A DNA stretch of 64,000 nt from Bacillota bacterium (GCA_023443925.1 JAEZSL010000047.1:1-64000), one strand, 5' to 3'; shown: positions 9,419 through 18,347, counted from the stretch's first letter. The notes: a model not told the origin generated them from the letters alone. Translations and numbers: made by a program.

Positions 9419-11010
9419 AAAAGTTAATTAAGAATGGTTTAATCTATGACGGCAGCGGAAATCCTCCCATCCGAAAAGACATTCTGATTGAGGAAAGTAA
9501 GATAGCGGCCATTAGAGATAAGTTAGAAGTTCCCGCAGAAGAAATAATTGATGCGTCCGGACTTTGTGTCACGCCGGGATTTATTGATACTCACAGACAC
9601 TGTGATCTGGATGCCTTATATAATCCGGACTTCGGTGTCCTTGAACTGGCCCAGGGACTTACCACCGTAATCGGAGGTAACTGCGGCCTTGCACCAATTC
9701 CGGCACCGGAGACCTTCCGGAAAAATATTCTGGATTTTATTGAACCCTGTCTTGGAATTGCACCGGAGCAATTTAAGATGGAGCATTTTGCAGAATATTT
9801 AAAGGCTCTGGAGGAAAAAGAACTTCCAATTCACACAGGCAGTTATATCGGTACGGGTACCTTAAAGGCAGCGATAAAAGGGTATGGAAAATCACCCTTC
9901 ACCCGTGCTGAGATGGATTGTGCAAAAGCTTATATAAGGGAGGGGCTGGAGGCTGGTGCGGTAGGACTCTCCATGGGGATTATGTATCCGCCGGAATGTT
10001 ATTCCGGTTTCGGGGAGATGAAGGAACTGCTCTTGGCCGCTTCACCATACGGACGCCCTCTGGCCTGTCATATCCGTGGAGAAGGGAATAACCTGGTTTC
10101 CTCAGTAAGAGAAATATTAGATCTTGCGAAGGCAGCGGAAATACCTTTAAATATCAGCCACTTTAAAGCTACCGGTGTGAAGAACTGGGGCAGCGTCATA
10201 GATCAGGCAATTGATCTGGTGGAAGACGCACGTGATAAGGGGCAGGATGTCACCGTGGACTTTTACCCTTACTGCGGAGGTTCCACCACCCTGCTTAGTC
10301 TTATTCCACCGTCCTTTATGGAGAACAGTCTGGAGCTGACTTTGAACAAACTGGCGGGAGAAAGCGGGAGAGAAAAGCTGAAAAGAGAACTTTATCAGGA
10401 ACATCCGGGCTGGGATAATATGATTACAGCCATCGGCTGGGAGCGGATACTGATTAGTTCTGTTACCAGGGAGAGTAACCGAAGGTTTTCCGGGCTTAAG
10501 TTTACGGAAGCGGCAGCGCTGGCCGGATATGAAGAACCCGGTGATTTTATGTGCGAGCTATTGGCAGAAGAGCGGGGTAAAGTAGGTATTATCGTCTTGT
10601 CCATGTCGCAGCAGGATGTGGACAGGGTGGCAAAGCTGCCCTACTCTATGGTGATTTCAGATTCTTTGTATGGAGTAAGTGACTGCCCTCACCCAAGACT
10701 GTACGGTTCTTTTCCTAAAATGATCAGGGAGTATGTAAGAGAACGGCAGATACTTACCATGGAAGAAGCCATTAAGAAGATGACTTTACTCCCGGCAAAG
10801 CGCCTTTCCCTTCAGTGCAGAGGGATGATTTGTGAGGGATATTATGCAGATATTATTCTGTTTGACCCTGAACAATTAAGCGACCATGCAGTGTATGAAG
10901 CACCCAAACAGTTGTGTACCGGATTCCATAAAGTATTGGTAAACGGTAAAACGGCTGTTTCTATGGATAAGTTAATCAACCGCAAACACGGCGGTATAAT
11001 TAAAATATAA
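9415..11010 (+). CDS. N-acyl-D-amino-acid deacylase (D-aminoacylase family)
   Basis: This 531-residue amidohydrolase has the opening metal motif GFIDTHRHCD at about residue 56, the family's GGNCGLAP motif (the Cys is a metal ligand in D-aminoacylase) near residue 89, NISHFKATG near residue 244, and a late catalytic-type Asp in VISDSLYG. It would split N-acyl-D-amino acids into a fatty or acetic acid and a free D-amino acid. Translation is coupled to the PLP enzyme through ATGA. Related D-glutamate or dipeptide amidohydrolases are the main alternative. Confidence 0.88.
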   Translation: MKKLIKNGLIYDGSGNPPIRKDILIEESKIAAIRDKLEVPAEEIIDASGLCVTPGFIDTHRHCDLDALYNPDFGVLELAQGLTTVIGGNCGLAPIPAPETFRKNILDFIEPCLGIAPEQFKMEHFAEYLKALEEKELPIHTGSYIGTGTLKAAIKGYGKSPFTRAEMDCAKAYIREGLEAGAVGLSMGIMYPPECYSGFGEMKELLLAASPYGRPLACHIRGEGNNLVSSVREILDLAKAAEIPLNISHFKATGVKNWGSVIDQAIDLVEDARDKGQDVTVDFYPYCGGSTTLLSLIPPSFMENSLELTLNKLAGESGREKLKRELYQEHPGWDNMITAIGWERILISSVTRESNRRFSGLKFTEAAALAGYEEPGDFMCELLAEERGKVGIIVLSMSQQDVDRVAKLPYSMVISDSLYGVSDCPHPRLYGSFPKMIREYVRERQILTMEEAIKKMTLLPAKRLSLQCRGMICEGYYADIILFDPEQLSDHAVYEAPKQLCTGFHKVLVNGKTAVSMDKLINRKHGGIIKI

Positions 11011-11034
11011 TAAACAATAAGATGAGGAGAGTGA

Positions 11035-11096
11035 AAGTATTTTCACTCCGGATGAACCCTTCTGCGGTTTTTCATCAGATTTTTATGCTGCTACGC
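11035..11096 (+). other. two intercistronic hairpins before ridA-like gene
   Basis: GAGTGAAA..TTTTCACTC (11029-11048) and GATGAACCC..GGTTTTTCATC (about 11052-11077) form two short hairpins, the second followed by ATTTTT. They may reduce or process the message between the deacylase and the RidA gene. Confidence 0.45.
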
Positions 11097-11115
11097 GGCG
11101 GAATGTGAGGTAAAT

Positions 11116-11577
11116 ATGAGTGATGTATATGCAAAATTAAAGGAATTAGGACTTAAGCTGCCCAAGGCACCGGAGAGAGGAGGCGTTTATTCTCCATCGA
11201 AACCTTTTAACGGGAATCTGGTATACATATCCGGATGTGGCCCGGTTATAGATAGCCCCATTATCGGAAAAGCCGGCAAAGAGTTTACCAAGGAAGAGGC
11301 AAAAGAATTCTCCAGAAATTCCATGTTAAATGTTTTATCAGTTTTGGAAGCACAAATCGGTGATTTGAATAAAGTAAAACAAGCTGTGAAAATTTTGGTT
11401 TTTGTAGCAAGTGCGGATGAATTTTATGACCAGCCTTTTGTGGCAAACGGAGGCTCCCAGCTGCTGGTGGATTTATTCGGTGAAGAAGCAGGGGCGCCCA
11501 GCCGCTCAGCCATTGGTGTGAATGTTCTTCCTGGAAATATACCGGTTGAGATTGAGGCAATCTTTGAAATAAAATAA
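11116..11577 (+). CDS. RidA/YjgF/YER057c family protein
   Basis: A 153-residue member of the Rid family, with YISGCGPV near residue 38 and the C-terminal SRSAIGVNVLPGNIPVEIEA block, where the conserved Arg binds the carboxylate. RidA proteins hydrolyse 2-aminoacrylate and related enamines or imines released by PLP-dependent dehydratases. Its place after a D-serine-dehydratase-type gene fits that task. It begins after GTGAGGTAAAT. The protein is somewhat longer than RidA itself (about 128 residues), so it belongs to another Rid subgroup. Confidence 0.88.
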   Translation: MSDVYAKLKELGLKLPKAPERGGVYSPSKPFNGNLVYISGCGPVIDSPIIGKAGKEFTKEEAKEFSRNSMLNVLSVLEAQIGDLNKVKQAVKILVFVASADEFYDQPFVANGGSQLLVDLFGEEAGAPSRSAIGVNVLPGNIPVEIEAIFEIK

Positions 11578-11592
11578 TAAATTATTATGTCA

Positions 11593-11771
11593 GGGGCTAT
11601 TGCATAATTCAAAAACTGTCCAGCTTGGAAAGAATAAGGGTTTATATTTCGCAGATATTTTGTGAAAAGTATGTGCATATGACTGTAAGATAGAAAATGC
11701 AGCGCTTATATGCTCCACTTGGATCAAAATCTGAGAAATATAAACCCTATTAATATTTATGCAACTGCCCC
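11593..11771. mobile_element. MITE-like element with GGGGCxxTTGCATAA ends
   Basis: This 179-bp segment starts GGGGCTATTGCATAA and ends TTATGCAACTGCCCC. Inner arms also pair: AGGGTTTATATTTC (from 11637) with GAAATATAAACCCT (to 11748). It holds no transposase. The ends resemble the terminal repeats of IS1182-like elements (from memory, not checked). The flanks TTATGTCA and TTATCACA could be a worn target duplication. Confidence 0.65.
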
Positions 11772-11911
11772 TTATCACAAATAATATGAATTGGAGGAAG
11801 CTGTTGTCCAATATAAATGCCGCGTTCATAATGGCCCTCGGAATGTGAAAGGGTTTGAAGTTTCTTGAACATGCATAGGGCCTCAGCTTCTGTATTGAAA
11901 TCAGGAATCAT
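11750..11911 (-). pseudogene. short ORF, probable gene remnant cut by the MITE-like element
   Basis: From ATG at 11911 on the minus strand a 53-codon frame runs into the right end of the MITE-like element and stops there. The predicted peptide (opening MIPDFNTEAEALCMFKKLQ) looks protein-like in composition but I do not recognise it, and no good ribosome binding site precedes it. It may be the residue of a gene broken by insertion. Confidence 0.3.
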
Positions 11912-11929
11912 GAAAGTTTCTTTTTATTC

Positions 11930-11960
11930 TTGACTTTGACGCGACGTAAGGATTTATACT
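11930..11960 (+). promoter_or_regulatory. MerR-type promoter (19-bp spacer)
   Basis: TTGACT (11930-11935) and TATACT (11955-11960) are separated by 19 bp, the over-long spacing typical of MerR-family targets. The spacer holds an ACG-CGA-CGT centred dyad (TTGACGCGACGTAAGG). Transcription would run to the GNAT gene at 12052. Confidence 0.65.
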
Positions 11961-12051
11961 GGTCTTAACATTGATTATACCGAAGCCGAAAGGCAGTAGA
12001 GCTTTGATGCTGAGGTTTAGAATTGTTTAAAAAAGAAGGAGGTAAGCAGAT

Positions 12052-12540
12052 ATGACAGACATGATCAGATTAGAGCCGATGGAAAGCAAGGATATTGAGG
12101 AATTAACACCCATTATGAAAAGAGCATTTGATGAAGATAGTAAAATACATCTGGGAAGAGAAGAGGGAGGCCCTCCCGGATATGACGATGGAAGTTTTTT
12201 AAGGAAATGGGGAATAGAATCAAAGACTACATCGTTTAAAATCTATCTCGATGAAAAACTCATGGGAGGGGTTATCCTATGGATTAACTCCAACCGGCAT
12301 AATTTTCTTGGAGTAATCTATCTGGATCCCAGTGCTGAAAATAAAGGGGTTGGCACAAAGGTATGGAAGATGATTGAAGAAATGTATCCGGATACCTTAA
12401 CCTGGAGCACCGAAACACCGATCTTCAGCAGAAGAAATCATAATTTCTATATTAACAAATGTGGTTTTCATTGTGTGAAAATTGATAATCCTAAGGATTT
12501 TGAAGAAGGACAATTTGTTTTGAAAAAAGTAATGAAATGA
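12052..12540 (+). CDS. GNAT-family N-acetyltransferase
   Basis: A 162-residue acetyltransferase. The acetyl-CoA-binding turn is in IYLDPSAENKGVGTKVWKMI near residues 93-112, and a C-terminal NFYINKCGF motif near residue 140 fits the GNAT fold. AAGGAGGTAAGCAG precedes the start. The target amine is unknown. It appears to be transcribed from the MerR-type promoter 90 bp upstream, suggesting induction by a small toxic or hydrophobic compound (inference). Confidence 0.85.
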   Translation: MTDMIRLEPMESKDIEELTPIMKRAFDEDSKIHLGREEGGPPGYDDGSFLRKWGIESKTTSFKIYLDEKLMGGVILWINSNRHNFLGVIYLDPSAENKGVGTKVWKMIEEMYPDTLTWSTETPIFSRRNHNFYINKCGFHCVKIDNPKDFEEGQFVLKKVMK

Positions 12541-12630
12541 GATGGGGTTTTTAGATATAAGTATGTAAAATATATGTTTAGTACGAAATAAGTTATAAAG
12601 TTGTAGTTTATAATTGTGTTTCTAAAATTA

Positions 12631-12670
12631 AAAATCACCTAAATCCTTGTGGGATAAAGGTGATTTTTTT
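12631..12670. terminator. bidirectional terminator
   Basis: AAAATCACCT..ATCC and GGAT..AGGTGATTTT pair around a short loop and end in a T-run (to 12670), between the convergent GNAT and radical SAM genes. Confidence 0.8.
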
Positions 12671-12701
12671 AGATATGATTTATATCCAGTTTCAAAAGCT
12701 G

Positions 12702-13748
12702 CTATAACTGCAGTTTGCAAAACTGATTCTGAATATATGTTATATAATCCCCTTTGGTAAATAACCGTTGACTGTTCGGATTTCCGCACCGACGCACCAT
12801 TTGAGATAACGGAATCGTACTTATATTTTTCTGAGCTGTTGAATAATCGTATTGATAATTCTTAATAATCTGTTCTGCGCTGCCGGATTTTAAATTACCA
12901 AGACACCACCAGGCTGCCGGTTGGGATGCATTAGGGAACACATTATAATCACCGTTAATATAAAATACCGGCGTATCCGATTGAATTGACTTTACCGTGT
13001 TATCCAGTAATAATTCCGCATATAAAACATCCTCCGGTTTACCGAAAATATCATATAAGGAACTGCAATTAAAATATTTTAAAGTCCGGTCTGTCAGGGA
13101 TTTTGGTATTTGATCCAGCTCTCTGCCGGTAACCCTTATATCGTAGAGTTTTTCGTTTTCGCCCTCACAGGAACCCTGATGTATAAATAAATTAAAATCC
13201 TGTCCTATCGCCTGGCAGCGTTTGTCGAAATCCAGCCTGTCGATTAACGACTCTATATAGTGCAGTTCGTCTAGGTTGTTCCGGTTTACAAAAACCTGGA
13301 TTCTGGGTGCTATGTTATGGTTAAGTAAAATATCAACTGATTCCAGGATTTCCTCAAATGCGCCTTTTCTGCCGACATAGTAATCGGTGACCGTTTCCGA
13401 TCCGAATAGTGTGAGCTGGCATGCCCGAACTCCCAGGGAAGAAAGCCACCCGGCATAATCCGTATCCCTTGTTAATCTCCAAAAGCTGGCCAGTTCAAAA
13501 TGAGGCAGTTTTTCATCCGATAAGCTGCATTCTATATTCCAGAGCTCTTTATAATCGTCCCTGAAGTCAGGTTCTCTGTACCAGCTGGCTATTTCGAGTG
13601 ACTGTGTAAAGGGCCGGAAGGCATTTGCTATATATAAAAGATCTTCAGCCGGTCTGGACCTGTTTGGTTCTGCACCAAGCCAGCAATGTTTGCATCTGTT
13701 AGGACAGCCCGCCATGTCAAAACATACTGTTATTTTCTTGAATTTCAT
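12702..13748 (-). CDS. radical SAM protein of unknown function
   Basis: A 348-residue protein whose N-terminal CFDMAGCPNRCKHCW carries the CxxxCxxC cluster that binds the 4Fe-4S centre and S-adenosylmethionine. The rest reads as a TIM-barrel with LTLFGSETVTDYYVGRKGAF near residue 110. No SPASM-type C-terminal cysteine cluster was recognised. AAGGAGCG precedes the start. It stands alone on the minus strand, so no partner peptide or enzyme points to a substrate. Superfamily sure, reaction unknown. Confidence 0.85.
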   Translation of the reverse strand: MKFKKITVCFDMAGCPNRCKHCWLGAEPNRSRPAEDLLYIANAFRPFTQSLEIASWYREPDFRDDYKELWNIECSLSDEKLPHFELASFWRLTRDTDYAGWLSSLGVRACQLTLFGSETVTDYYVGRKGAFEEILESVDILLNHNIAPRIQVFVNRNNLDELHYIESLIDRLDFDKRCQAIGQDFNLFIHQGSCEGENEKLYDIRVTGRELDQIPKSLTDRTLKYFNCSSLYDIFGKPEDVLYAELLLDNTVKSIQSDTPVFYINGDYNVFPNASQPAAWWCLGNLKSGSAEQIIKNYQYDYSTAQKNISTIPLSQMVRRCGNPNSQRLFTKGDYITYIQNQFCKLQL

Positions 13749-14090
13749 GAAACTACGCTCCTTCGCTTTTTAATTAAGAAGTAAAGCCAGCAGTTTACTG
13801 ATAACAAATTAATGAACCTCGGTACAATCTGTTATCAGATTATTAAACCGCACCGAGACAGGCTTGTGCCTCATAAGGAAACGTTTCATAGAAACCTCCG
13901 GGAAATACTTAATGGCATAATAAAATTTATAGTTATATACAAATAATAACATATAAAGTTGATATTGTTAATACAAAAGCAAATATGTAATGTAATTGCA
14001 TAGTATGAATTTATATTACCTAGGGTTTTAACAAATGAAAAGTAATATGATTATGCGATAACGTAATAACAGATCCGCTCCGTTTTATTA
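13749..14090. other. intergenic stretch without a recognised gene
   Basis: The region holds the upstream sequence of the radical SAM gene (minus) and a CTGATAACA..TGTTATCAG inverted pair at about 13797-13840. The segment near 13855 (GACAGGCTTGTGCCTCATAAGG) only loosely recalls the repeat modules. Nothing else is supported. Confidence 0.4.
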
Positions 14091-14276
14091 TTGCACCTTT
14101 TATCCAATGTGATATAATGAAAGCGGTATGAGGATAATGAAAGTGGTATGAGGATAATGCAAACAAGTTAGCCAGGCAAACTTGTTTTCGAATTCCAATT
14201 GGAGCAGCAAGATAATAAACATGTATTATGTTTATAATATAATAAGTCTAAGAATTAAATAGGGGGATGGACTAAT
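14091..14276 (+). promoter_or_regulatory. promoter and conserved leader of the small-ORF unit (copy 1)
   Basis: TTGCAC (14091-14096) and TATAAT (14113-14118) with a 16-bp spacer form a good promoter. The leader then has a 20-bp tandem duplication (ATGAAAGCGGTATGAGGATA, 14118-14137 and 14138-14157), a hairpin AACAAGTT..AACTTGTT near 14164-14188, and a block around TTCGAATTCCAATTGGAGC that recurs at 52.75-52.86 kb. It leads to a 47-codon ORF. Confidence 0.6.
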
Positions 14277-14420
14277 ATGTTAGTTTTGTATTTTTTGGTC
14301 ATTGGAATATTAATTAGCTGGATCGCTCGAAGGATTGGACCAGTAATTCTGAAAGACTCTGCAGCTATAAGTAAAATAAAACTCGTGCTGAGTAAAATAC
14401 TGTTGGGAAAGCAGGATTAA
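14277..14420 (+). CDS. 47-residue predicted membrane peptide
   Basis: ATG at 14277 follows AGGGGGATGG with good spacing and opens a 47-codon frame. The peptide starts with about 17 hydrophobic residues (MLVLYFLVIGILISW), then a basic segment (IARRIG) and a second amphipathic, Lys-rich part. Promoter, leader, ribosome binding site, ORF and terminator form one compact unit, which supports it as a real small gene. It could be a small membrane regulator or a toxin-like peptide; nothing decides between these. Confidence 0.5.
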   Translation: MLVLYFLVIGILISWIARRIGPVILKDSAAISKIKLVLSKILLGKQD

Positions 14421-14475
14421 AATAGAGTTAGTAGAAGTAATAAATAGTGGGAGAAAATCTAACACGTCTATAAAT

Positions 14476-14520
14476 AAATACCGGATACACCAAGCAATGG
14501 ATATGATATATCCGGTATTT
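14476..14520. terminator. terminator, perfect 12-bp stem
   Basis: AAATACCGGATA at 14476-14487 pairs exactly with TATCCGGTATTT at 14509-14520. It lies between the small ORF (plus) and argS (minus) and may end both. Confidence 0.7.
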
Positions 14521-14549
14521 TAGATAAATTAAAGAAGGATTTTTAAATG

Positions 14550-16223
14550 CTACATCTTTTCAACATAATCGATACCAAGAATGTCCATGCAGTTTATCAT
14601 AACCTGCTTTACAGCTGAAATTAAAAAAAGTCTTGCAATTTTAATCCCTTCGCTGGGAGCATTCAGTATGGAATGCTGGTGATAAAAACGGGAAAATTTC
14701 TGTGCCAGCCCATACAGATAATTGGCTACAATATGAGGACTTAAGGTTTTGGCGGCAAGGGCAATTACTTCCTGCATTCCTGCCAGTTCCAGAATCAGTT
14801 CCAATTCTTCCTTTTCCCCAAGTAACGTATAATCCGGTCTGCGGTTATAGATACCATTAAAGTTTCTTAGAATCGAAAAGATTCTAGCCAGACTGTACTG
14901 TAAGTAGGGTCCGGAATCCCCTTCAAAGCTCAGGGCATTATCCCAGTCAAAAGTTACATTCTTATCGTTGGAGGTTTTTAAGATGGAATATTTGACAGCC
15001 CCATAGGCGATTGCTTTTGCGGAACTTTCTTCTGCCGTATCTCTTCTTTTCCTGATTTCTGTGGCAGCCTTCTGATAGGCTTCTTTCATAAAATCCTCCA
15101 GGAGGACAACAGTTCCGTTTCTTGTTGCCATCTTGCCCTCTGCCAGGAGGACAAAGGAGTAATGGACCACTTCAGGAGCCTCATAACCCAGTAAATCCAG
15201 GGCAGCCGATATCTGACGGTAGTAAAGCTTCTGGTCTTCGCCCAGTACGATAATATTACGGTCTGGTTTGCGCTTTACTTTGTCAATGGTATAAGCAATA
15301 TCTCTTAAGGGATACAGGGAGGTCTTATCTTTTCTAGTCAGTACCAGATAGGGAGCTTTCACCGGCAGATTGTATTTGGACTGATTCAGTACATAACGCT
15401 CCTCGGCATCTTCTTCCAGTTCACCGGAAGCATTTAACTCTTCTAAAAGTCCTTTTAGTCGGTCGCTGAACAGATAATCCGATTCATAGTCAAATATATC
15501 ATATTTTATACCCAGTTCTTTTAGGATATCAGTCTGACCATTAATACAGATATTTACCAGATCTTTAAACTGTCTGCGCACTATTTCGTTTCCGCTCTCC
15601 AGTTGATAGAGGAGATTAAAGATTTCCTGCTCCAGCTCCGGATTGGAGTTTAACTGGTTATTGATATCAATATAGAGGTCAAGCAGATCATGAAAAGTAA
15701 CCTTTTCTCTTTTTTGTGCCCCCAGCAGCAACATGGCAATTTGCTTGCCGATATCATTGACAAAGTAATGAACTTCTACCATGTAACGTTCAAACCGCAG
15801 CAGTCTTACAATAGAATCTCCGATCAGAGCATTACGGGCTCTTCCCACATGGGGTGAGGCATTGGGGTTAATGCTGGTATGTTCGATTAAAGCGGTTTTG
15901 TTCAGACCGCTTTGGTTGGAACCGTATTTTTCTTTCTGATTCAGTACGTCTGTTATAATCACCTCAAAAAGAATATCTTCGAAAATAAAACAATTTAAAT
16001 ATCCCCCTGCAAATTCTACTTTTTCAATAAAAAACATAGGTTTAATCAGTTCAGTAAGCTTTACAGCAATCTCCTGGGGAGATTTTTTTAATACCTTCCC
16101 AAACTGAAAGCAGGGGATTGACATATGACCGGTTTCCACATTTGGGGGTACTGAAAAAATGACTTCTAATTCGGGATAATTTTTCTGTATTGCCCGGATG
16201 ATTTGATTTTTAAAAAACTGCAT
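14550..16223 (-). CDS. argS: arginyl-tRNA synthetase
   Basis: The 557-residue class I synthetase charges tRNA-Arg. It has the N-terminal Add-1-like domain to about residue 110, a HIGH-type motif in NPNASPHVGRARNALIGD near residue 116, the KMSKS-like KMATRNGT near residue 365, and a C-terminal DALR anticodon-binding domain including the SLARIFSILR helix. The length is normal. AAAAAGGAGAAGCACC precedes the start. A T-box leader upstream controls it by tRNA charging. The HVGR variant and overall divergence suggest it may be a second arginyl synthetase beside a housekeeping one (inference). Confidence 0.93.
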   Translation of the reverse strand: MQFFKNQIIRAIQKNYPELEVIFSVPPNVETGHMSIPCFQFGKVLKKSPQEIAVKLTELIKPMFFIEKVEFAGGYLNCFIFEDILFEVIITDVLNQKEKYGSNQSGLNKTALIEHTSINPNASPHVGRARNALIGDSIVRLLRFERYMVEVHYFVNDIGKQIAMLLLGAQKREKVTFHDLLDLYIDINNQLNSNPELEQEIFNLLYQLESGNEIVRRQFKDLVNICINGQTDILKELGIKYDIFDYESDYLFSDRLKGLLEELNASGELEEDAEERYVLNQSKYNLPVKAPYLVLTRKDKTSLYPLRDIAYTIDKVKRKPDRNIIVLGEDQKLYYRQISAALDLLGYEAPEVVHYSFVLLAEGKMATRNGTVVLLEDFMKEAYQKAATEIRKRRDTAEESSAKAIAYGAVKYSILKTSNDKNVTFDWDNALSFEGDSGPYLQYSLARIFSILRNFNGIYNRRPDYTLLGEKEELELILELAGMQEVIALAAKTLSPHIVANYLYGLAQKFSRFYHQHSILNAPSEGIKIARLFLISAVKQVMINCMDILGIDYVEKM

Positions 16224-16424
16224 GGTGCTTCTCCTTTTTGGATGAATCGTGGAGCGGCAGGTTATATTCTTAGCTGTTGGGTATTAAAGTAATATAACAA
16301 GCTGTCGGAGTGAATGGTAACAATAGTAAAAAAATTTTTTCGCCGAAGTGTGAACTTTCTAAGAGGGCTTTATTAGTTTTATGGAAATTCTGAGGGATAA
16401 CCGAAACCAGAATCCTATGCAATA

Positions 16425-16672
16425 AAAAAACTTCGTCTCAAAAAAGAGACGAAGTATCGCGGTACCACTCTAATTGCAGCCGGTATATAGCTGCCACTCA
16501 ATTGTCTTTAACGCAGACCTACGGCCTCAATGTTTGCCGGGGGCAATTTTTATGAGGTTACTCCTCAGCTCTTTTCTGATTAAATATGGATATCAAGCTC
16601 ACACCAGGCCTTGATTCGCTGTCTCCAGGAATTTAAACATACTTCTCTGATTCATCGTATTTACATTATTTA
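16425..16672 (-). promoter_or_regulatory. T-box leader controlling argS
   Basis: Read on the minus strand, the leader shows the T-box core GAGTGGTACCGCG (16470-16458) followed by a terminator hairpin GAGACGAAG/CTTCGTCTC (arms at 16446-16454 and 16431-16439) and seven Ts (16430-16424). A stem I-like region with GGTGTGAGC lies upstream near 16600. Uncharged tRNA-Arg would stabilise the antiterminator and let argS be made. I could not fix the specifier codon with certainty. Confidence 0.93.
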
Positions 16673-16678
16673 TTAAAT

Positions 16679-16707
16679 GGTATAACACATTTAGTATATG
16701 TAGTCAA
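16679..16707 (-). promoter_or_regulatory. argS promoter
   Basis: On the minus strand TTGACT (16707-16702) is 17 bp before TATACC (16684-16679), placing the transcript start near 16672, just before the T-box stem I. Confidence 0.6.
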
Positions 16708-16859
16708 TCTTTTTTTATCCAGATTATTACTTTTTTCGTTTTTCTTTTCTGTTTTGGGTTAAACAGATTCATCTGCCGTGCAAAACATCTTATCCCCTGA
16801 GTAAATACTTTTAGATTTCAAAATTAAGATTCGGTTCTTCCAATGGCAATTCAAAATAT

Positions 16860-17147
16860 TTATTTGAATATCTTCAGCAAATGGATACAATCCTTATAGC
16901 CTTGAATATAGGACATGGTATTGTATTCTGCGTTAAGGAGGTCCCGTTTTTCAATCCAGCTGTCTATGATTTCTTTTTGCTCATTATCAAGCGTGGACAA
17001 AATATTAAAAAAATTGGTGGCTGCGTCAGCTTCCTTTTGAACAAGTTCAGCATATGCAGGATTTTTGCTTAAAGATTCCTTTAGAGTTGTTTGTAAGAGA
17101 TTATCAGCATTTTTTATTAAATTAATTAGGAATTCGTCTTGATTCAT
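16860..17147 (-). CDS. small helical hypothetical protein
   Basis: A 95-residue, charged, mostly alpha-helical protein (MNQDEFLINLIKNADNLLQ..). AGAAGGTGTAAAT before the start is a good ribosome binding site. It resembles the small helical proteins of unknown function common in clostridial accessory DNA. No motif was found. It stands alone upstream of argS and is probably transcribed by itself. Confidence 0.6.
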   Translation of the reverse strand: MNQDEFLINLIKNADNLLQTTLKESLSKNPAYAELVQKEADAATNFFNILSTLDNEQKEIIDSWIEKRDLLNAEYNTMSYIQGYKDCIHLLKIFK

Positions 17148-17564
17148 ATTTACACCTTCTTTGTCATATGGTTTGAAAATACAGATTTTGTTGATATAGA
17201 ATATTAGATTGGCAGAGTACAGTTAGATAATAAATAAACCGAAGGTAAGCCGTTGTGCTAAAACATAGATAGTGATTTGTTAACATTTATAGTGTTGAGG
17301 GGGGATTTGGGGGATAGGATTGATTTACTGGATAGCAGATGATACGGCTAAATTTAGAAGTATCGTCTTAATGAACCGAAAATACATAGTAAAATAGAAA
17401 CAAGGTTCACCTAAAACTTATTTTTTACATGATGTTATTATACAACATTTTACATAAATTGTCAAAATATTTTTTGAAAAAAATGGAATAAGTTGATTGA
17501 CTCTGTTCTGTGAAAATGTTAGTCTTATAGGAAGTTATCTAGATTTCACAAAACAGGAGGGCTT
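17148..17564. other. 417-bp intergenic stretch
   Basis: No gene or clear repeat was seen. It contains the promoters of the small helical gene (minus) and the methyltransferase (plus); for the latter, TTGACT near 17496 is a candidate -35. Confidence 0.35.
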
Positions 17565-18347
17565 ATGGAAAATCAATTTTTAAAGGATTACTATAGCAAT
17601 TATGATGAAGAAGGGCGGCTGCTAAGCAGACATGGTTCTGTAGAATTTTTAACGACTTCCAGATATATTGATAAGTATTTGGAACCGGGTATGAAAGTTC
17701 TTGAAGTAGGTGCCGCAACAGGCCGATATTCCCTTCATTATGCAGCGAAAGGCTATAGGGTGGAAGCGGTTGAACTGGTTGAACATAATATAACCTGTTT
17801 TAAGAGTAAAATAAAAGAAGATATGCAGGTAAATATCTGTCAAGGTAATGCCTGTGATCTTTCGCATTACGAGGATAACCAGTTTGACATGACTCTTGTT
17901 CTAGGACCGTTATATCACTTATATAATGAGGAAGATAAGAAAAAAGCCATAGCGGAGGCTTGTCGGGTAACGAAGCCGGGCGGGTATATCTATCTGGCCT
18001 TTATTATGAACGATGCAGTTATATTGGACTGGGGCCTTCGGGACGGGAATTTAGCAAAAGGCAGAAAAGAAGGAATTGTAACGGAGGAGTTTCATTGTAT
18101 CGGTAAGCCTGAACTGCTGTTTGAAATGATTACCGCTTCGGAAATCCGGGATTTAATGAGCGGTTTCCCGGTTGAACGTCTGCATATGGTGGCATCCGAC
18201 GGAATGACGAATCATTTCCGTGAGGAGATTGACAATGCAGATGAGGAATTATTTGCGACTTGGCTTCAATATCACTTACATACCTGTGAACGTGAGGATC
18301 TGATTGGTTATAGTAATCATGGGTTATTTATAGGCAAAGTTGTTTAG
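17565..18347 (+). CDS. class I SAM-dependent methyltransferase
   Basis: The 260-residue protein has the Rossmann motif I VLEVGAATGRYSLHYA near residue 46, the acidic end of strand 2 (VEAVELVEHN), and motif IV-type DMTLVLGPLYHL near residue 106, all typical of SAM-binding methyltransferases. AGGAGGGCTT precedes the start. The substrate is unknown. It lies 183 bp before a radical SAM gene on the same strand, but a shared transcript is uncertain. Confidence 0.88.
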   Translation: MENQFLKDYYSNYDEEGRLLSRHGSVEFLTTSRYIDKYLEPGMKVLEVGAATGRYSLHYAAKGYRVEAVELVEHNITCFKSKIKEDMQVNICQGNACDLSHYEDNQFDMTLVLGPLYHLYNEEDKKKAIAEACRVTKPGGYIYLAFIMNDAVILDWGLRDGNLAKGRKEGIVTEEFHCIGKPELLFEMITASEIRDLMSGFPVERLHMVASDGMTNHFREEIDNADEELFATWLQYHLHTCEREDLIGYSNHGLFIGKVV

